A model generated the notes under the pieces. That model made no database searches, was not told the DNA's origin, and saw only the letters and a list, made by a program, of their open reading frames with translations. 64,000 bases of DNA, from the NCBI RefSeq assembly GCF_029813785.1, contig NZ_JARVKY010000002.1:372001-436000 (forward strand), read 5' to 3'. This stretch comes from Streptomyces sp. DH41 (GTDB lineage: Bacteria; Actinomycetota; Actinomycetes; Streptomycetales; Streptomycetaceae). A program made the translations under genes and the position numbers. Below are positions 24,011-33,592 of the stretch, one piece after another (position 1 is the stretch's first letter; the number at the start of each line of letters is the position of its first letter).

Positions 24011-25656
24011 CGGGCGGCTCCGGAAGGCTGGATTCGGCGGATCTCGATGCGGTCCGCACCGGTGCCGAAGACGGCGACCGGGGCCGAATGGTTCATGGCG
24101 GCCTTGACGTTGGGCAGGTCGACCGCGTCGCGCCGCACCGTCGGCGAGGCGACCACGTAGTCGATGTCACGCCAGCCGCCCGGCATCGTCTTCGTCACCG
24201 CCGGGTCGAGATCGGCCTTGTAGAACCAGATGACACCGAGCCCGGGTTCGTATCCGGCGTGCACGAGATCCAGCCAGAGCGCGTCGTCCACGAGGACACG
24301 GGTGTCCTCCGGGTCCGGGACCTCGGTCGCCAGCCAGTCGGCGGCGGCCTCGTAGGGCGCGTTGGCGTCGGCGGTGACGGCGGTGCGGTCGCCGTCGTAC
24401 CAGCGGGGTACGACGTAGGCGCCGGCGGCGAGCACCAGGACGCCGGCGAGCGCGTACCGGCCGAGCGTCACCCCTCGGTTCTCGGCCTCGGTACGCCATC
24501 GGCGCAGTACGGCGTGGGCGACGCTCGCGGTGCCGCCGGCCAGGACCAGGGCGAGGAAGGGCAGGGCCTGGATGACGTACATCGCGGGCAGGTAGCCGGT
24601 CGGGCGCAGGGCGAGGACGGCGAGGATCGCCACCGTCAGGGCCGGCCCGGCCAGGGACCGTGCGGTGACCGACCAGCGCCAGGTGGCCAGCAGCAGCAGC
24701 GCGCCCGCGAGTCCGCCCAGCGGGAGGACACGGTCGTAGTAGAGCCAGGACTGGAGGACGCCGTACGAGCCGGAGCCCTCGTCCAGGATGAAGCCGGAGC
24801 CGGGACGGGTCAGCTGGTACTGGATGCCCTCCCACAGGGAGACGTGCCCGGCGCCCGGCAGCAGCTCGCCCTTGAGCAGGGCGAACAGGGGGTAGGAGAA
24901 GCCGATGAGCGCACAGGCCGTGACGGCTCCGGTCACCGCGAACTTGCGGGTGTCCGGATGGCTGTGCCGCCACATGGTGACCAGCACGGCGGGCAGGACC
25001 AGGAGCATCGTCTCCTTGGTGAGCACGGCCGTGGCGGCGGCGATGCCCGCGCCGAAGTGGTGCCACAGATGGCGGCTCGGGGAGGCGGCGAGCGCGAACG
25101 CCAGCAGGGTCCACATCACCGCGAGGTTGTCGAGGAAGATCTCCCGCTGGAGGACGACGGACAGCGGGGAGAGGCCGAACAGGACCATGGCCAGGCCGGC
25201 CGCCCAGCGCGGCAGGGAGAGCCGGCGGGCGATCACGTAGACCAGGACCGTGGAGACGGCGCTGACGATCAGCATCACGCCGCGCATGGCGCCGACGGTC
25301 ATCGACTCGGGGCTGATCAGCGCGGGTATCCAGGTCAGCACGGCTATCTGGATCCAGCCGAGCGGCGGGTGGTCGTACCAGTAGGTGTAGTGGGCCAGGC
25401 CCTCGCCCTGCTGGACGGCCCAGGCCTGCGCGAGGTAGGTGCCCTCGTCGTCGCTGAGGGTCGGGTAGTCGGAGATGTTCCAGCCCTGCACGAGCATGAT
25501 CGCCACGAGGAGCCCGCCGCACAGCAGCAGGTCGGGGCGCGAGGAGCGCAGCCGGCCCGGCGGCGCCGCCTTCTCGCGGGCCGGGGCGGTGTCGTGGGCA
25601 GGCCGGCGCTGCGCGGGGACCTTCGTGCCGGTCGCCGCGGGGAGGGTGTCGGTCAC
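24007..25656 (-). CDS. Polytopic ArnT/PMT-like (GT-C) glycosyltransferase
   Basis: 549 residues with about 11 predicted membrane helices and a C-terminal extracytoplasmic part. The first loop after the first helix has YPTLSDDEGTYLAQAWAVQQGEG, with the acidic pair typical of GT-C enzymes, and YTYWYDHPPLGWIQI follows, resembling the ArnT/PMT substrate loop. GT-C enzymes transfer sugars from polyprenyl phosphate carriers outside the cytoplasm. The neighbouring DPM-synthase-like GT2 would make that donor. ATGA overlaps tie it to the genes on either side. The acceptor could be a polysaccharide, lipid or protein; nothing in the sequence decides this. Confidence 0.88.
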   Translation of the reverse strand: MTDTLPAATGTKVPAQRRPAHDTAPAREKAAPPGRLRSSRPDLLLCGGLLVAIMLVQGWNISDYPTLSDDEGTYLAQAWAVQQGEGLAHYTYWYDHPPLGWIQIAVLTWIPALISPESMTVGAMRGVMLIVSAVSTVLVYVIARRLSLPRWAAGLAMVLFGLSPLSVVLQREIFLDNLAVMWTLLAFALAASPSRHLWHHFGAGIAAATAVLTKETMLLVLPAVLVTMWRHSHPDTRKFAVTGAVTACALIGFSYPLFALLKGELLPGAGHVSLWEGIQYQLTRPGSGFILDEGSGSYGVLQSWLYYDRVLPLGGLAGALLLLATWRWSVTARSLAGPALTVAILAVLALRPTGYLPAMYVIQALPFLALVLAGGTASVAHAVLRRWRTEAENRGVTLGRYALAGVLVLAAGAYVVPRWYDGDRTAVTADANAPYEAAADWLATEVPDPEDTRVLVDDALWLDLVHAGYEPGLGVIWFYKADLDPAVTKTMPGGWRDIDYVVASPTVRRDAVDLPNVKAAMNHSAPVAVFGTGADRIEIRRIQPSGAAR

Positions 25657-26915
25657 GCGGGAACGTCCTCTCGGTCCGCGGGTGCGAGGTGGGCGCCCAC
25701 GTGGCTGGTCAGCTCCCAGTCGGTGCGGCCGCGCTGCTCACGCCATACGGCGCGGACGGCGGCCCCGGCGAGGAGGACCTGGTAGAAGGGGCCGCCGACG
25801 ATCAGCTTCAGGTAGTGCGAGAAGCGGATCCGCAGGCCGTACTGCTTGCCGAAGTCGTGCAGGCCGACGACCTCGAAGACGAAGGTGACCAGGGCGGTGA
25901 CGGCCGGCAGGAAGGTGATGAAGGCGATGCCGACGGGCACGTCCAGGAAGAGCGTGACGGCCACGTTGAGCGGGATGATCACGCCGGTGAAGGCCTGGAA
26001 GAACGGCGTCATCAGGGTGTAGCGGGCCAGCAACCGCTGGGTGAAGGTGGGCAGTTGCGTCCAGTCCTTCTTCCGGTACACCTGGAGGAAGCCCTGGTTC
26101 CAGCGGGTGCGCTGCTTGAGCAGGGAGACCAGCGTGCCCGGGGTCTCCTCCCGGGTGACCATGTCGGAGTCGTAGGCGACGACGACCTTCTTGCCGGTGC
26201 TGGAGAGCCGCACGCCGAGGTCGCAGTCCTCCGCCAGGCAGTCCGGGTCCCAGCCGTCGGCCGCCCGCAGCACGTCCGTGCGTACGAAGACGGTATTGCC
26301 GCCGAGCGGGATGAACCCCTTCTGCGCGTGCAGGTGCAGCCGGGAGCGGAACCAGAAGAAGTACTCCAGGCAGTTGCGCAGGCTGTACCAGCTGGAGTGG
26401 AAGTTGATCAGCTGGACCCCGCCCTGCACGACGTCGGCGCCGGTGGTGCGGAAGGCGTGGTCGACGTGGGCGAGCAGTTCGGGGTGGACCTGGTCCTCGG
26501 CGTCGAAGACCCCGACGACGTCACCGCGGCAGTGCGGCAGCGCCGTGTTCATGGCCCTGGGCTTGTTCTTCTTCTCGTGGGTGTCGACGACGACCCGCAC
26601 CCGCGGATCAGCGCCGGCGGCCCTCTCGGCGACGACGGTGGTCTCCGGATCGTCGTGTCCGACGATCACGATGATCTCGAAGTCGGTGTGGGACGAGGTC
26701 AGCAGCCGCTGGATGGTGTGGTCGAGCACGGCCTGCTCGTGCCGCGCGGGCAGGAGCAGCGAGAACGACACGTGCTCGGCCCCGTCGGGCGGGCTGAACC
26801 GGGTGGAGGCGAGAACCTCCGGCGTACGCCAGGCGTGCATCTGCCACCACAGCGTGAACGCCGCCATCCAGAAGAGCGCCAGTGAGACGGCAGCGATGAA
26901 GACGGACGTAAGCAA
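25653..26915 (-). CDS. Cellulose-synthase-like processive GT2 glycosyltransferase
   Basis: 420 residues. An N-terminal helix (SVFIAAVSLALFWMAAFTLWW) is followed by a GT-A domain, FSLLLPARHEQAVLDHTI, and VVGVFDAEDQVHPELL (the DxD-like site). AEDCDLGVRLSSTGKK gives the ED base and LKQRTRWNQGFLQVYRK the QxxRW motif, the marks of processive synthases such as cellulose, chitin and hyaluronan synthases. Several C-terminal helices would form the pore. Smaller than CslA of streptomycetes and lacking any PilZ domain, so c-di-GMP control is not evident. First gene of the glycan operon; the product polymer is unknown. The upstream 220 bases contain an inverted repeat TCCTCA-CAC-TGAGGA at 27064-27078. 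Confidence 0.92.
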   Translation of the reverse strand: MLTSVFIAAVSLALFWMAAFTLWWQMHAWRTPEVLASTRFSPPDGAEHVSFSLLLPARHEQAVLDHTIQRLLTSSHTDFEIIVIVGHDDPETTVVAERAAGADPRVRVVVDTHEKKNKPRAMNTALPHCRGDVVGVFDAEDQVHPELLAHVDHAFRTTGADVVQGGVQLINFHSSWYSLRNCLEYFFWFRSRLHLHAQKGFIPLGGNTVFVRTDVLRAADGWDPDCLAEDCDLGVRLSSTGKKVVVAYDSDMVTREETPGTLVSLLKQRTRWNQGFLQVYRKKDWTQLPTFTQRLLARYTLMTPFFQAFTGVIIPLNVAVTLFLDVPVGIAFITFLPAVTALVTFVFEVVGLHDFGKQYGLRIRFSHYLKLIVGGPFYQVLLAGAAVRAVWREQRGRTDWELTSHVGAHLAPADREDVPA

Positions 26916-27063
26916 GAAAGATCCCCCCAGATCTTCGAACTCCCCCTGCGCGACGGAGCACCCGAGCGGAGCACCCGGACCGGGCGCCCGCTCCGCCGCG
27001 TCACGGTGAAGAGACTAGGGGTAACCTGTGAAACCCATAAGGTGTTTGAGTGAAGAGCATGTT

Positions 27064-27078
27064 TCCTCACACTGAGGA
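27064..27078. promoter_or_regulatory. Inverted repeat upstream of glycan operon
   Basis: TCCTCA-CAC-TGAGGA, perfect 6-bp arms, lies in a comparatively AT-rich 220-base gap before the cellulose-synthase-like gene. A possible -10 (TAGTCT on the minus strand) lies closer to the gene. Could be an operator; binding protein unknown. Confidence 0.35.
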
Positions 27079-27135
27079 CCAGGTCTGAACAATTCGCCTT
27101 CCGGTCGCGTTCCGAACACTTCCGGTTATGTCGTT

Positions 27136-29178
<2,043 letters not shown>

Positions 29179-29327
29179 GTCCCCATACTCGCGCACGCGC
29201 CGCCGCCCCGCCCATGCGCCACGGGGGTCAACGCACGGATGGGCCCTGAGCTGACTTACTCACCGTCGCTCTGCGGGTCGGACAGTTCCTCGCACCTATA
29301 CGCCATGCGGAACGAAGGCCCAGCCTT

Positions 29328-29801
<474 letters not shown>

Positions 29802-29924
29802 ACGCACCGGCCCGAGCAGCGGGTGCCCGGCCGTCCCGGTTCCGTCGTCGACCAGACCTCGGCGACGTGATGAGGGCCTTGCGCCACGGTCCTGACGGGT
29901 GACACTGTTCGCTCGATTGAACAC

Positions 29925-30473
29925 ATGTACGGCCACAGGAACCGCAGGCGGGGAATGGACGAGCAGGCGTTCGACGCCTTTTACGCCGGGAGCGTGGGGC
30001 GGCTCATCGGCCAGCTGTACGCCATGACCGGCGACCGTGCCGAGGCGCAGGACGTGGTCCAGGAAGCCTTCGTCCGCGCCTGGGAGCATCGGGACCGGCT
30101 GGACCAGGACGGTGCACCCGAGGCATGGGTGCGCACCGTGGCCTGGCGGCTGGCGGTCAGCCGGTGGCGGCGGGTGCGTACCGCGCTCTCCTTCGCGCGG
30201 CGCCAGGGCCCGCCCGCGAACGTACCGCCGCCGGACACCCATCATGTGCTGCTGGTGCGGGCACTGCGGCAGATCCCCGCGGCGCAGCGGCGGGCCATCG
30301 TGCTCCACCACCTGTGCGATCTGGAGGTGAAGCAGGTGGCCGCCGAGACCAACTGCCCCGTCGGTACGGTCAAAGCACAGCTGAGCCGGGGTCGGGCCGC
30401 GTTGGCGAGGATTCTGGCCGAGACCGAGCTGGATCCGCGGGAGGGCCGGGTTTCGGAGGTGGAACGTGGTTGA
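29925..30473 (+). CDS. ECF sigma factor, SigE-like subfamily
   Basis: 182 residues from ATG 29925; ATG 29955 with GGGGA just before it is a close alternative. Region 2 is clear (AFYAGSVGRLIGQLYAMTGDRAEAQDVVQEAFVRAWEHRDRL ... AWVRTVAWRLAVSRWRR). Region 4 is a helix-turn-helix (LRQIPAAQRRAIVLHHLCDLEVKQVAAETNCPVGTVKAQLSRGRAAL). SigE-family members direct RNA polymerase to envelope-stress promoters. The stop overlaps the start of a membrane protein whose cytoplasmic N-terminus could act as anti-sigma factor. Two downstream lipoprotein genes share a GCAACC/CGTAGA promoter, the likely target of this factor (inference). Confidence 0.92.
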   Translation: MYGHRNRRRGMDEQAFDAFYAGSVGRLIGQLYAMTGDRAEAQDVVQEAFVRAWEHRDRLDQDGAPEAWVRTVAWRLAVSRWRRVRTALSFARRQGPPANVPPPDTHHVLLVRALRQIPAAQRRAIVLHHLCDLEVKQVAAETNCPVGTVKAQLSRGRAALARILAETELDPREGRVSEVERG

Positions 30474-31056
30474 CGAGAGCAGCTTGGACGATCACCTCGC
30501 CGGTCTTGCGGCCGAGGGCCGACGGTCCGCCGTGCCGCTGGCCGCGGAGCGGATCCGGGTGCGCGGTGACCGGCGTCGGCGCCGTAAGCGGGCGGCCCAG
30601 CTGTCGGGCGGTGTGCTGCTGGCCGCCGCTGTCGCCGTGGGAGGCCTCTCGCTGGTCCGGCCGGGCCCGGAGCAGGCACCGGCCGCCGCGAAGCCGACAG
30701 CGTCGAGCACGCCGCGGTTCGTGCCCCCGACGCCGTCCCCGGGTGAGGAGTACGCCAGCGAGATCGGCTACGTGTACGACGCGACGGTGGTGGGGGACGC
30801 GGTCCGGGTCACCGTGGAGCAGCTTCGTACCGAGCGGGGAAGGACCGTACCCACGGGAGTGGTGCACCAGGTGACCCTGTCGCCGCAGACCCCGGTCGAG
30901 GTGGAGCAGTTGGCCGGCGGGAAGCCGGGGGACGTGCGGCTGGAGGAGCTGACGGACCGGCTGCGTGGCGGGCCACGGTGGGTGTTCGCCGTCGACTACG
31001 ACGGTGAGGGCCGAGTCCGGTCGCTGCGTGAGGCGTCCTGGCTGACAGTCGACTGA
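30466..31056 (+). CDS. Single-pass membrane protein, putative anti-sigma partner (copy 1)
   Basis: 196 residues from GTG 30466, inside the end of the sigma gene. The cytoplasmic N-terminus (SSLDDHLAGLAAEGRRSAVPLAAERIRVRGDRRRRRKRAA) is followed by one helix (GGVLLAAAVAVGGLSLV), a Pro/Thr-rich linker and an extracytoplasmic domain (GEEYASEIGYVYDATVVGDAVRVTVEQLR ... WVFAVDYDGEGRVRSLREASWL). The position immediately after an ECF gene and this topology are those of anti-sigma factors, but no zinc-binding HxxxCxxC motif is present, so the role is inferred. A second copy of this protein is encoded at 31798-32382, about 60 percent alike by eye. Confidence 0.82.
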   Translation: MVDESSLDDHLAGLAAEGRRSAVPLAAERIRVRGDRRRRRKRAAQLSGGVLLAAAVAVGGLSLVRPGPEQAPAAAKPTASSTPRFVPPTPSPGEEYASEIGYVYDATVVGDAVRVTVEQLRTERGRTVPTGVVHQVTLSPQTPVEVEQLAGGKPGDVRLEELTDRLRGGPRWVFAVDYDGEGRVRSLREASWLTVD

Positions 31057-31090
31057 ACTTCGGCGGAAGCCGAAGAAGTCCGGCTGGGAT

Positions 31091-31119
31091 GCAACCCGGG
31101 GGCCGGTGCGCGGCGTAGA
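31091..31119 (+). promoter_or_regulatory. ECF-type promoter of lipoprotein gene 1
   Basis: GCAACC (31091-31096) and CGTAGA (31114-31119) are separated by exactly 17 bp, about 45 bases before the ATG at 31164. The same two boxes with the same spacing precede the second lipoprotein gene, and the surrounding sequence is conserved too. Confidence 0.65.
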
Positions 31120-31163
31120 GACCGTGTAACCCGACCGCACCGGTTCCCAGGAGAACGTTGACC

Positions 31164-31751
31164 ATGTCTGTCTCGTACCGCCGGGCCACCCCGCGCCTGC
31201 TCAGTGTTGTCACCCTCGGCGCCCTCGTCCTGAGCGGATGCGGCGAGAAGGGCGAGGAGCCCACGGCTGCTCCCACGGCGGCCGCGGTGACGGACACCGC
31301 ACCGGCCGGCGGTGGCGGGACGGCCACCCCGTCGGACGGCGGCGAAGGTTCGCGGAACGCGCAGGCGTCGACCAGCAGGACCCCGTGGGCCGGCACCAAG
31401 CAGTTCGTCACGATCGACAGGGCCTGGACCGAGGACGGACTGACCCGTCTGTCGGTGCGGCCCGCCCAGAAGAAGGTCAACACCCGGTTCGACACCTGGG
31501 AGATCATCCCCGGCACCGGGTCCTTCACCACGGTGACCATGGCCGAGGACGCCCGGGTCCTGCTGACCACCCCGGTCCGCGGCGAGGACGCGTCCGGTGG
31601 CGGCCGGGCCGAGCCGCTGCCGTTCTCCCAGGCCGAGTTCGTCTCCCTGCTGAAGCAGATGGACGCCACGCTCTCCGCCGGCGTCGGGTACGACCTGAGC
31701 TTCGACGGAGCGGGTCAGGTGGTCAAGTTGCAGTCCCTGTTCAGGCCGTGA
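31164..31751 (+). CDS. Lipoprotein of ECF module (copy 1)
   Basis: 195 residues from ATG 31164 (GGAG upstream). The signal peptide ends in a lipobox (VLSGC), followed by a low-complexity Pro/Thr/Ala/Gly linker of about 45 residues. A compact domain of about 115 residues follows: GTKQFVTIDRAWTEDGLTRLSVRPAQKKVNTRFDTWEIIPGTGSFTTVTM ... GYDLSFDGAGQVVKLQSLFRP. The same domain occurs in the lipoprotein at 32616-33365. Family unknown to me. Outer-face location plus control by an ECF-type promoter suggest an envelope-stress output or a feedback sensor of the sigma system. Confidence 0.82.
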   Translation: MSVSYRRATPRLLSVVTLGALVLSGCGEKGEEPTAAPTAAAVTDTAPAGGGGTATPSDGGEGSRNAQASTSRTPWAGTKQFVTIDRAWTEDGLTRLSVRPAQKKVNTRFDTWEIIPGTGSFTTVTMAEDARVLLTTPVRGEDASGGGRAEPLPFSQAEFVSLLKQMDATLSAGVGYDLSFDGAGQVVKLQSLFRP

Positions 31752-31797
31752 GTCGCGCACGCCCGGGTCCCACGGAGACCACGGAGGAGGTCGGAGC

Positions 31798-32382
31798 ATG
31801 GCTGACGAGTCCGGCTTGGAGCATCACCTCGCCGATCTTGCCGCCTCGGGGCAGCGGTTCGCCGTACCGGCGACCGCGGAGCGGATCCGGGCACGCGGCG
31901 ATCGGCTGCGGCGCCGCAAGCAGGCGGCTGCGGCATCGGGCGGCGTGGTACTGACCGCCGCTCTGGCCGTGGGAGTCCTGTCTCTGGTCCGGCTCGGTCC
32001 GGGGCCGGCACCGGCCGCCGTGAAGCCGGCGGCATCGAGCACCTCACGGTTCGTGCCGCCGGTACCGGCTCCGGGTGAGGAGTACGCCGGTGAGATCGGC
32101 TACGTGTACGGCGCGGTGCTGCTGGAGGGGGATACGGTCCAGGTCACCGTGGAGCAGCTTCGTACCGGTGTGGTGCACAAGGTGACCGCGCCGACGCACA
32201 CCCCGGTGGAAGTGAAGCACCTGGCCGGCGGCAAGCCGGGGGACATGCGGCTGGGCGAACTGGTGGGCCGGTTGAGTGCCGGACCGCGCTGGGTGTTCGC
32301 CGTCGACTACGACGGCGAGGGCAGAATTCAATCGCTGAGAGAAGCTTTCTGGCTGTCCGTCGAACGAGACGGCCAACGATAA
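31798..32382 (+). CDS. Single-pass membrane protein, paralog of 30466-31056 (copy 2)
   Basis: 194 residues, strong ribosome site GGAGGTCGGAG before the ATG. Same layout as copy 1: N-terminal ESGLEHHLADLAASGQRFAVPATAERIRARGDRLRRRKQAA, one helix (GGVVLTAALAVGVLSLV), a linker SSTSRFVPPVPAPGEEYAGEIGYVYGAVLL, and the end WVFAVDYDGEGRIQSLREAFWL. It lacks a short segment present in copy 1 after the VEQLR motif. It lies 46 bases behind lipoprotein 1, likely in the same transcript, and is followed by two hairpins. Copy 2 has no sigma gene of its own directly upstream, so it may have drifted to a different partner. Confidence 0.82.
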   Translation: MADESGLEHHLADLAASGQRFAVPATAERIRARGDRLRRRKQAAAASGGVVLTAALAVGVLSLVRLGPGPAPAAVKPAASSTSRFVPPVPAPGEEYAGEIGYVYGAVLLEGDTVQVTVEQLRTGVVHKVTAPTHTPVEVKHLAGGKPGDMRLGELVGRLSAGPRWVFAVDYDGEGRIQSLREAFWLSVERDGQR

Positions 32383-32396
32383 CTTCGTCGACGGCG

Positions 32397-32463
32397 GTTC
32401 CCGAGTTCGTTCGTTCGGGAACGGGCGTCGATATCCCGCCGGTCTCCTGACCGGCGGGATATC
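32397..32463 (+). terminator. Two consecutive hairpins ending the first ECF-module transcript
   Basis: GTTCCCGA (32397-32404) pairs with TCGGGAAC (32415-32422). Then a 15-bp perfect stem at 32430-32444 and 32449-32463 (core ATCCCGCCGG / CCGGCGGGAT) has a TCCT loop. Placed 15 and 48 bases after the stop, they separate lipoprotein 2 from the upstream genes. Confidence 0.8.
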
Positions 32464-32540
32464 TGTCGTTGCCCGGGGAATGCGGCGACATCACAGTTCC
32501 GGGTGCTCGAAAAACTCCGCGAAATAGACCTGATCGGGAT

Positions 32541-32569
32541 GCAACCCGGTGGCCGGTGCGATGCGTAGA
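32541..32569 (+). promoter_or_regulatory. ECF-type promoter of lipoprotein gene 2
   Basis: GCAACC (32541-32546), 17 bp, CGTAGA (32564-32569), the same boxes and spacing as at 31091-31119, 46 bases before the ATG at 32616. Flanks GGGAT and GGCCGGTGCG are also shared. Confidence 0.68.
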
Positions 32570-32615
32570 GACCTTGTACCCCACCAACCACACAGGTTTA
32601 CAGGAGCAGTTGACG

Positions 32616-33365
32616 ATGAACACCTCGCACCGCCGGACCACCACGCACTGGATCGCCGTTGCCGTCCTCGCGGCCATTGCCCTGTCGGGATGCAGCCAAA
32701 AGCCCGCGGACCGAATGGAGTCCGCCGCGGACGCGAACACCGCGTCGCTCTCCGATTCGGCCGACAGGACGAACGCCCTGCCGGATGACGGAAAGAAGTC
32801 CGCGGACCCCGCCGAGGCCGCGAAGAAGGCGTCGCCTTCCACACCCGCCGGTGATTCGGGCTCCCGGGCGGACGACGGCCGGGATTCCGCGGGACCCGCC
32901 ACCGTCGCGAAGACACAACCGCCTTCCCCGCGGACGGACACCCGGTCCGACAGCGGCGGCGAGGCGGCGAAGGACGCGCCGGCCTCGACCGGCCGGGCCC
33001 CCTTCGCCGGCACCGAGCAGTTCGTGACGATCGACAGGGCCTGGACGAGCAACGGACGGAGCTATGTGTCGGTACGGCCCGCCGAGAAGAAGATCAACAC
33101 CCAGTTCGACACCTGGGAGATCAACTCGGGCACCGGCCCGTTCACCACGGTGCCCATGGCCGGGGACGCCCGGACGCTGCTGACCGTCCCGGTTCGCACC
33201 GAGACCGCTGAGGCCAAGGACGCCGAGCTGCTGCCGTACTCCCCGGCCCGGTTCGTCACCCTGGTGAACCGGCTGGACTCCAGCCTCTACGACGGCATCG
33301 GATACGACCTGGTCTTCGACGGAGCGGGTCAGGTGACCAGCCTGAAGACGCTGTTCAGGCCCTGA
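32616..33365 (+). CDS. Lipoprotein of ECF module (copy 2)
   Basis: 249 residues; AGGAG nine bases before the ATG. Lipobox IALSGC. The linker is much longer than in copy 1 (about 100 residues rich in Ser, Asp, Lys and Ala). The C-terminal domain matches copy 1: GTEQFVTIDRAWTSNGRSYVSVRPAEKKINTQFDTWEINSGTGPFTTVPM ... GYDLVFDGAGQVTSLKTLFRP. Expressed from its own ECF-type promoter after the double hairpin. Expansion of the linker could let the domain reach further into the peptidoglycan. No enzyme motif visible; binding or sensing is the likelier role. Confidence 0.82.
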   Translation: MNTSHRRTTTHWIAVAVLAAIALSGCSQKPADRMESAADANTASLSDSADRTNALPDDGKKSADPAEAAKKASPSTPAGDSGSRADDGRDSAGPATVAKTQPPSPRTDTRSDSGGEAAKDAPASTGRAPFAGTEQFVTIDRAWTSNGRSYVSVRPAEKKINTQFDTWEINSGTGPFTTVPMAGDARTLLTVPVRTETAEAKDAELLPYSPARFVTLVNRLDSSLYDGIGYDLVFDGAGQVTSLKTLFRP

Positions 33366-33592
33366 CGGGATTTCCACCGCCGTCACGGTGTCCGTCCTGC
33401 CCGTCCTCCCCCGTACCCGCGCCTCCCCGGACGGCACACCGTCGCACCTCGTGCGGACCTCTCCCCATAGCCTCCCCGTCGCAGGACACTTGACCGACGC
33501 ACAAGTGGGGAAGGACCCGGGGACGGGCCGGGAGAGTCCCAGCGGGTCTGGGAACACCCGGGTGACACCGATGCCGCCGGAGGGGGCGCGAC

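Noticed and set aside
29925..29957. Sigma gene start at ATG 29955 instead of 29925
   Set aside because: Not excluded, but the GGGGA is too close to the ATG for a good ribosome site; the longer start is kept as default.
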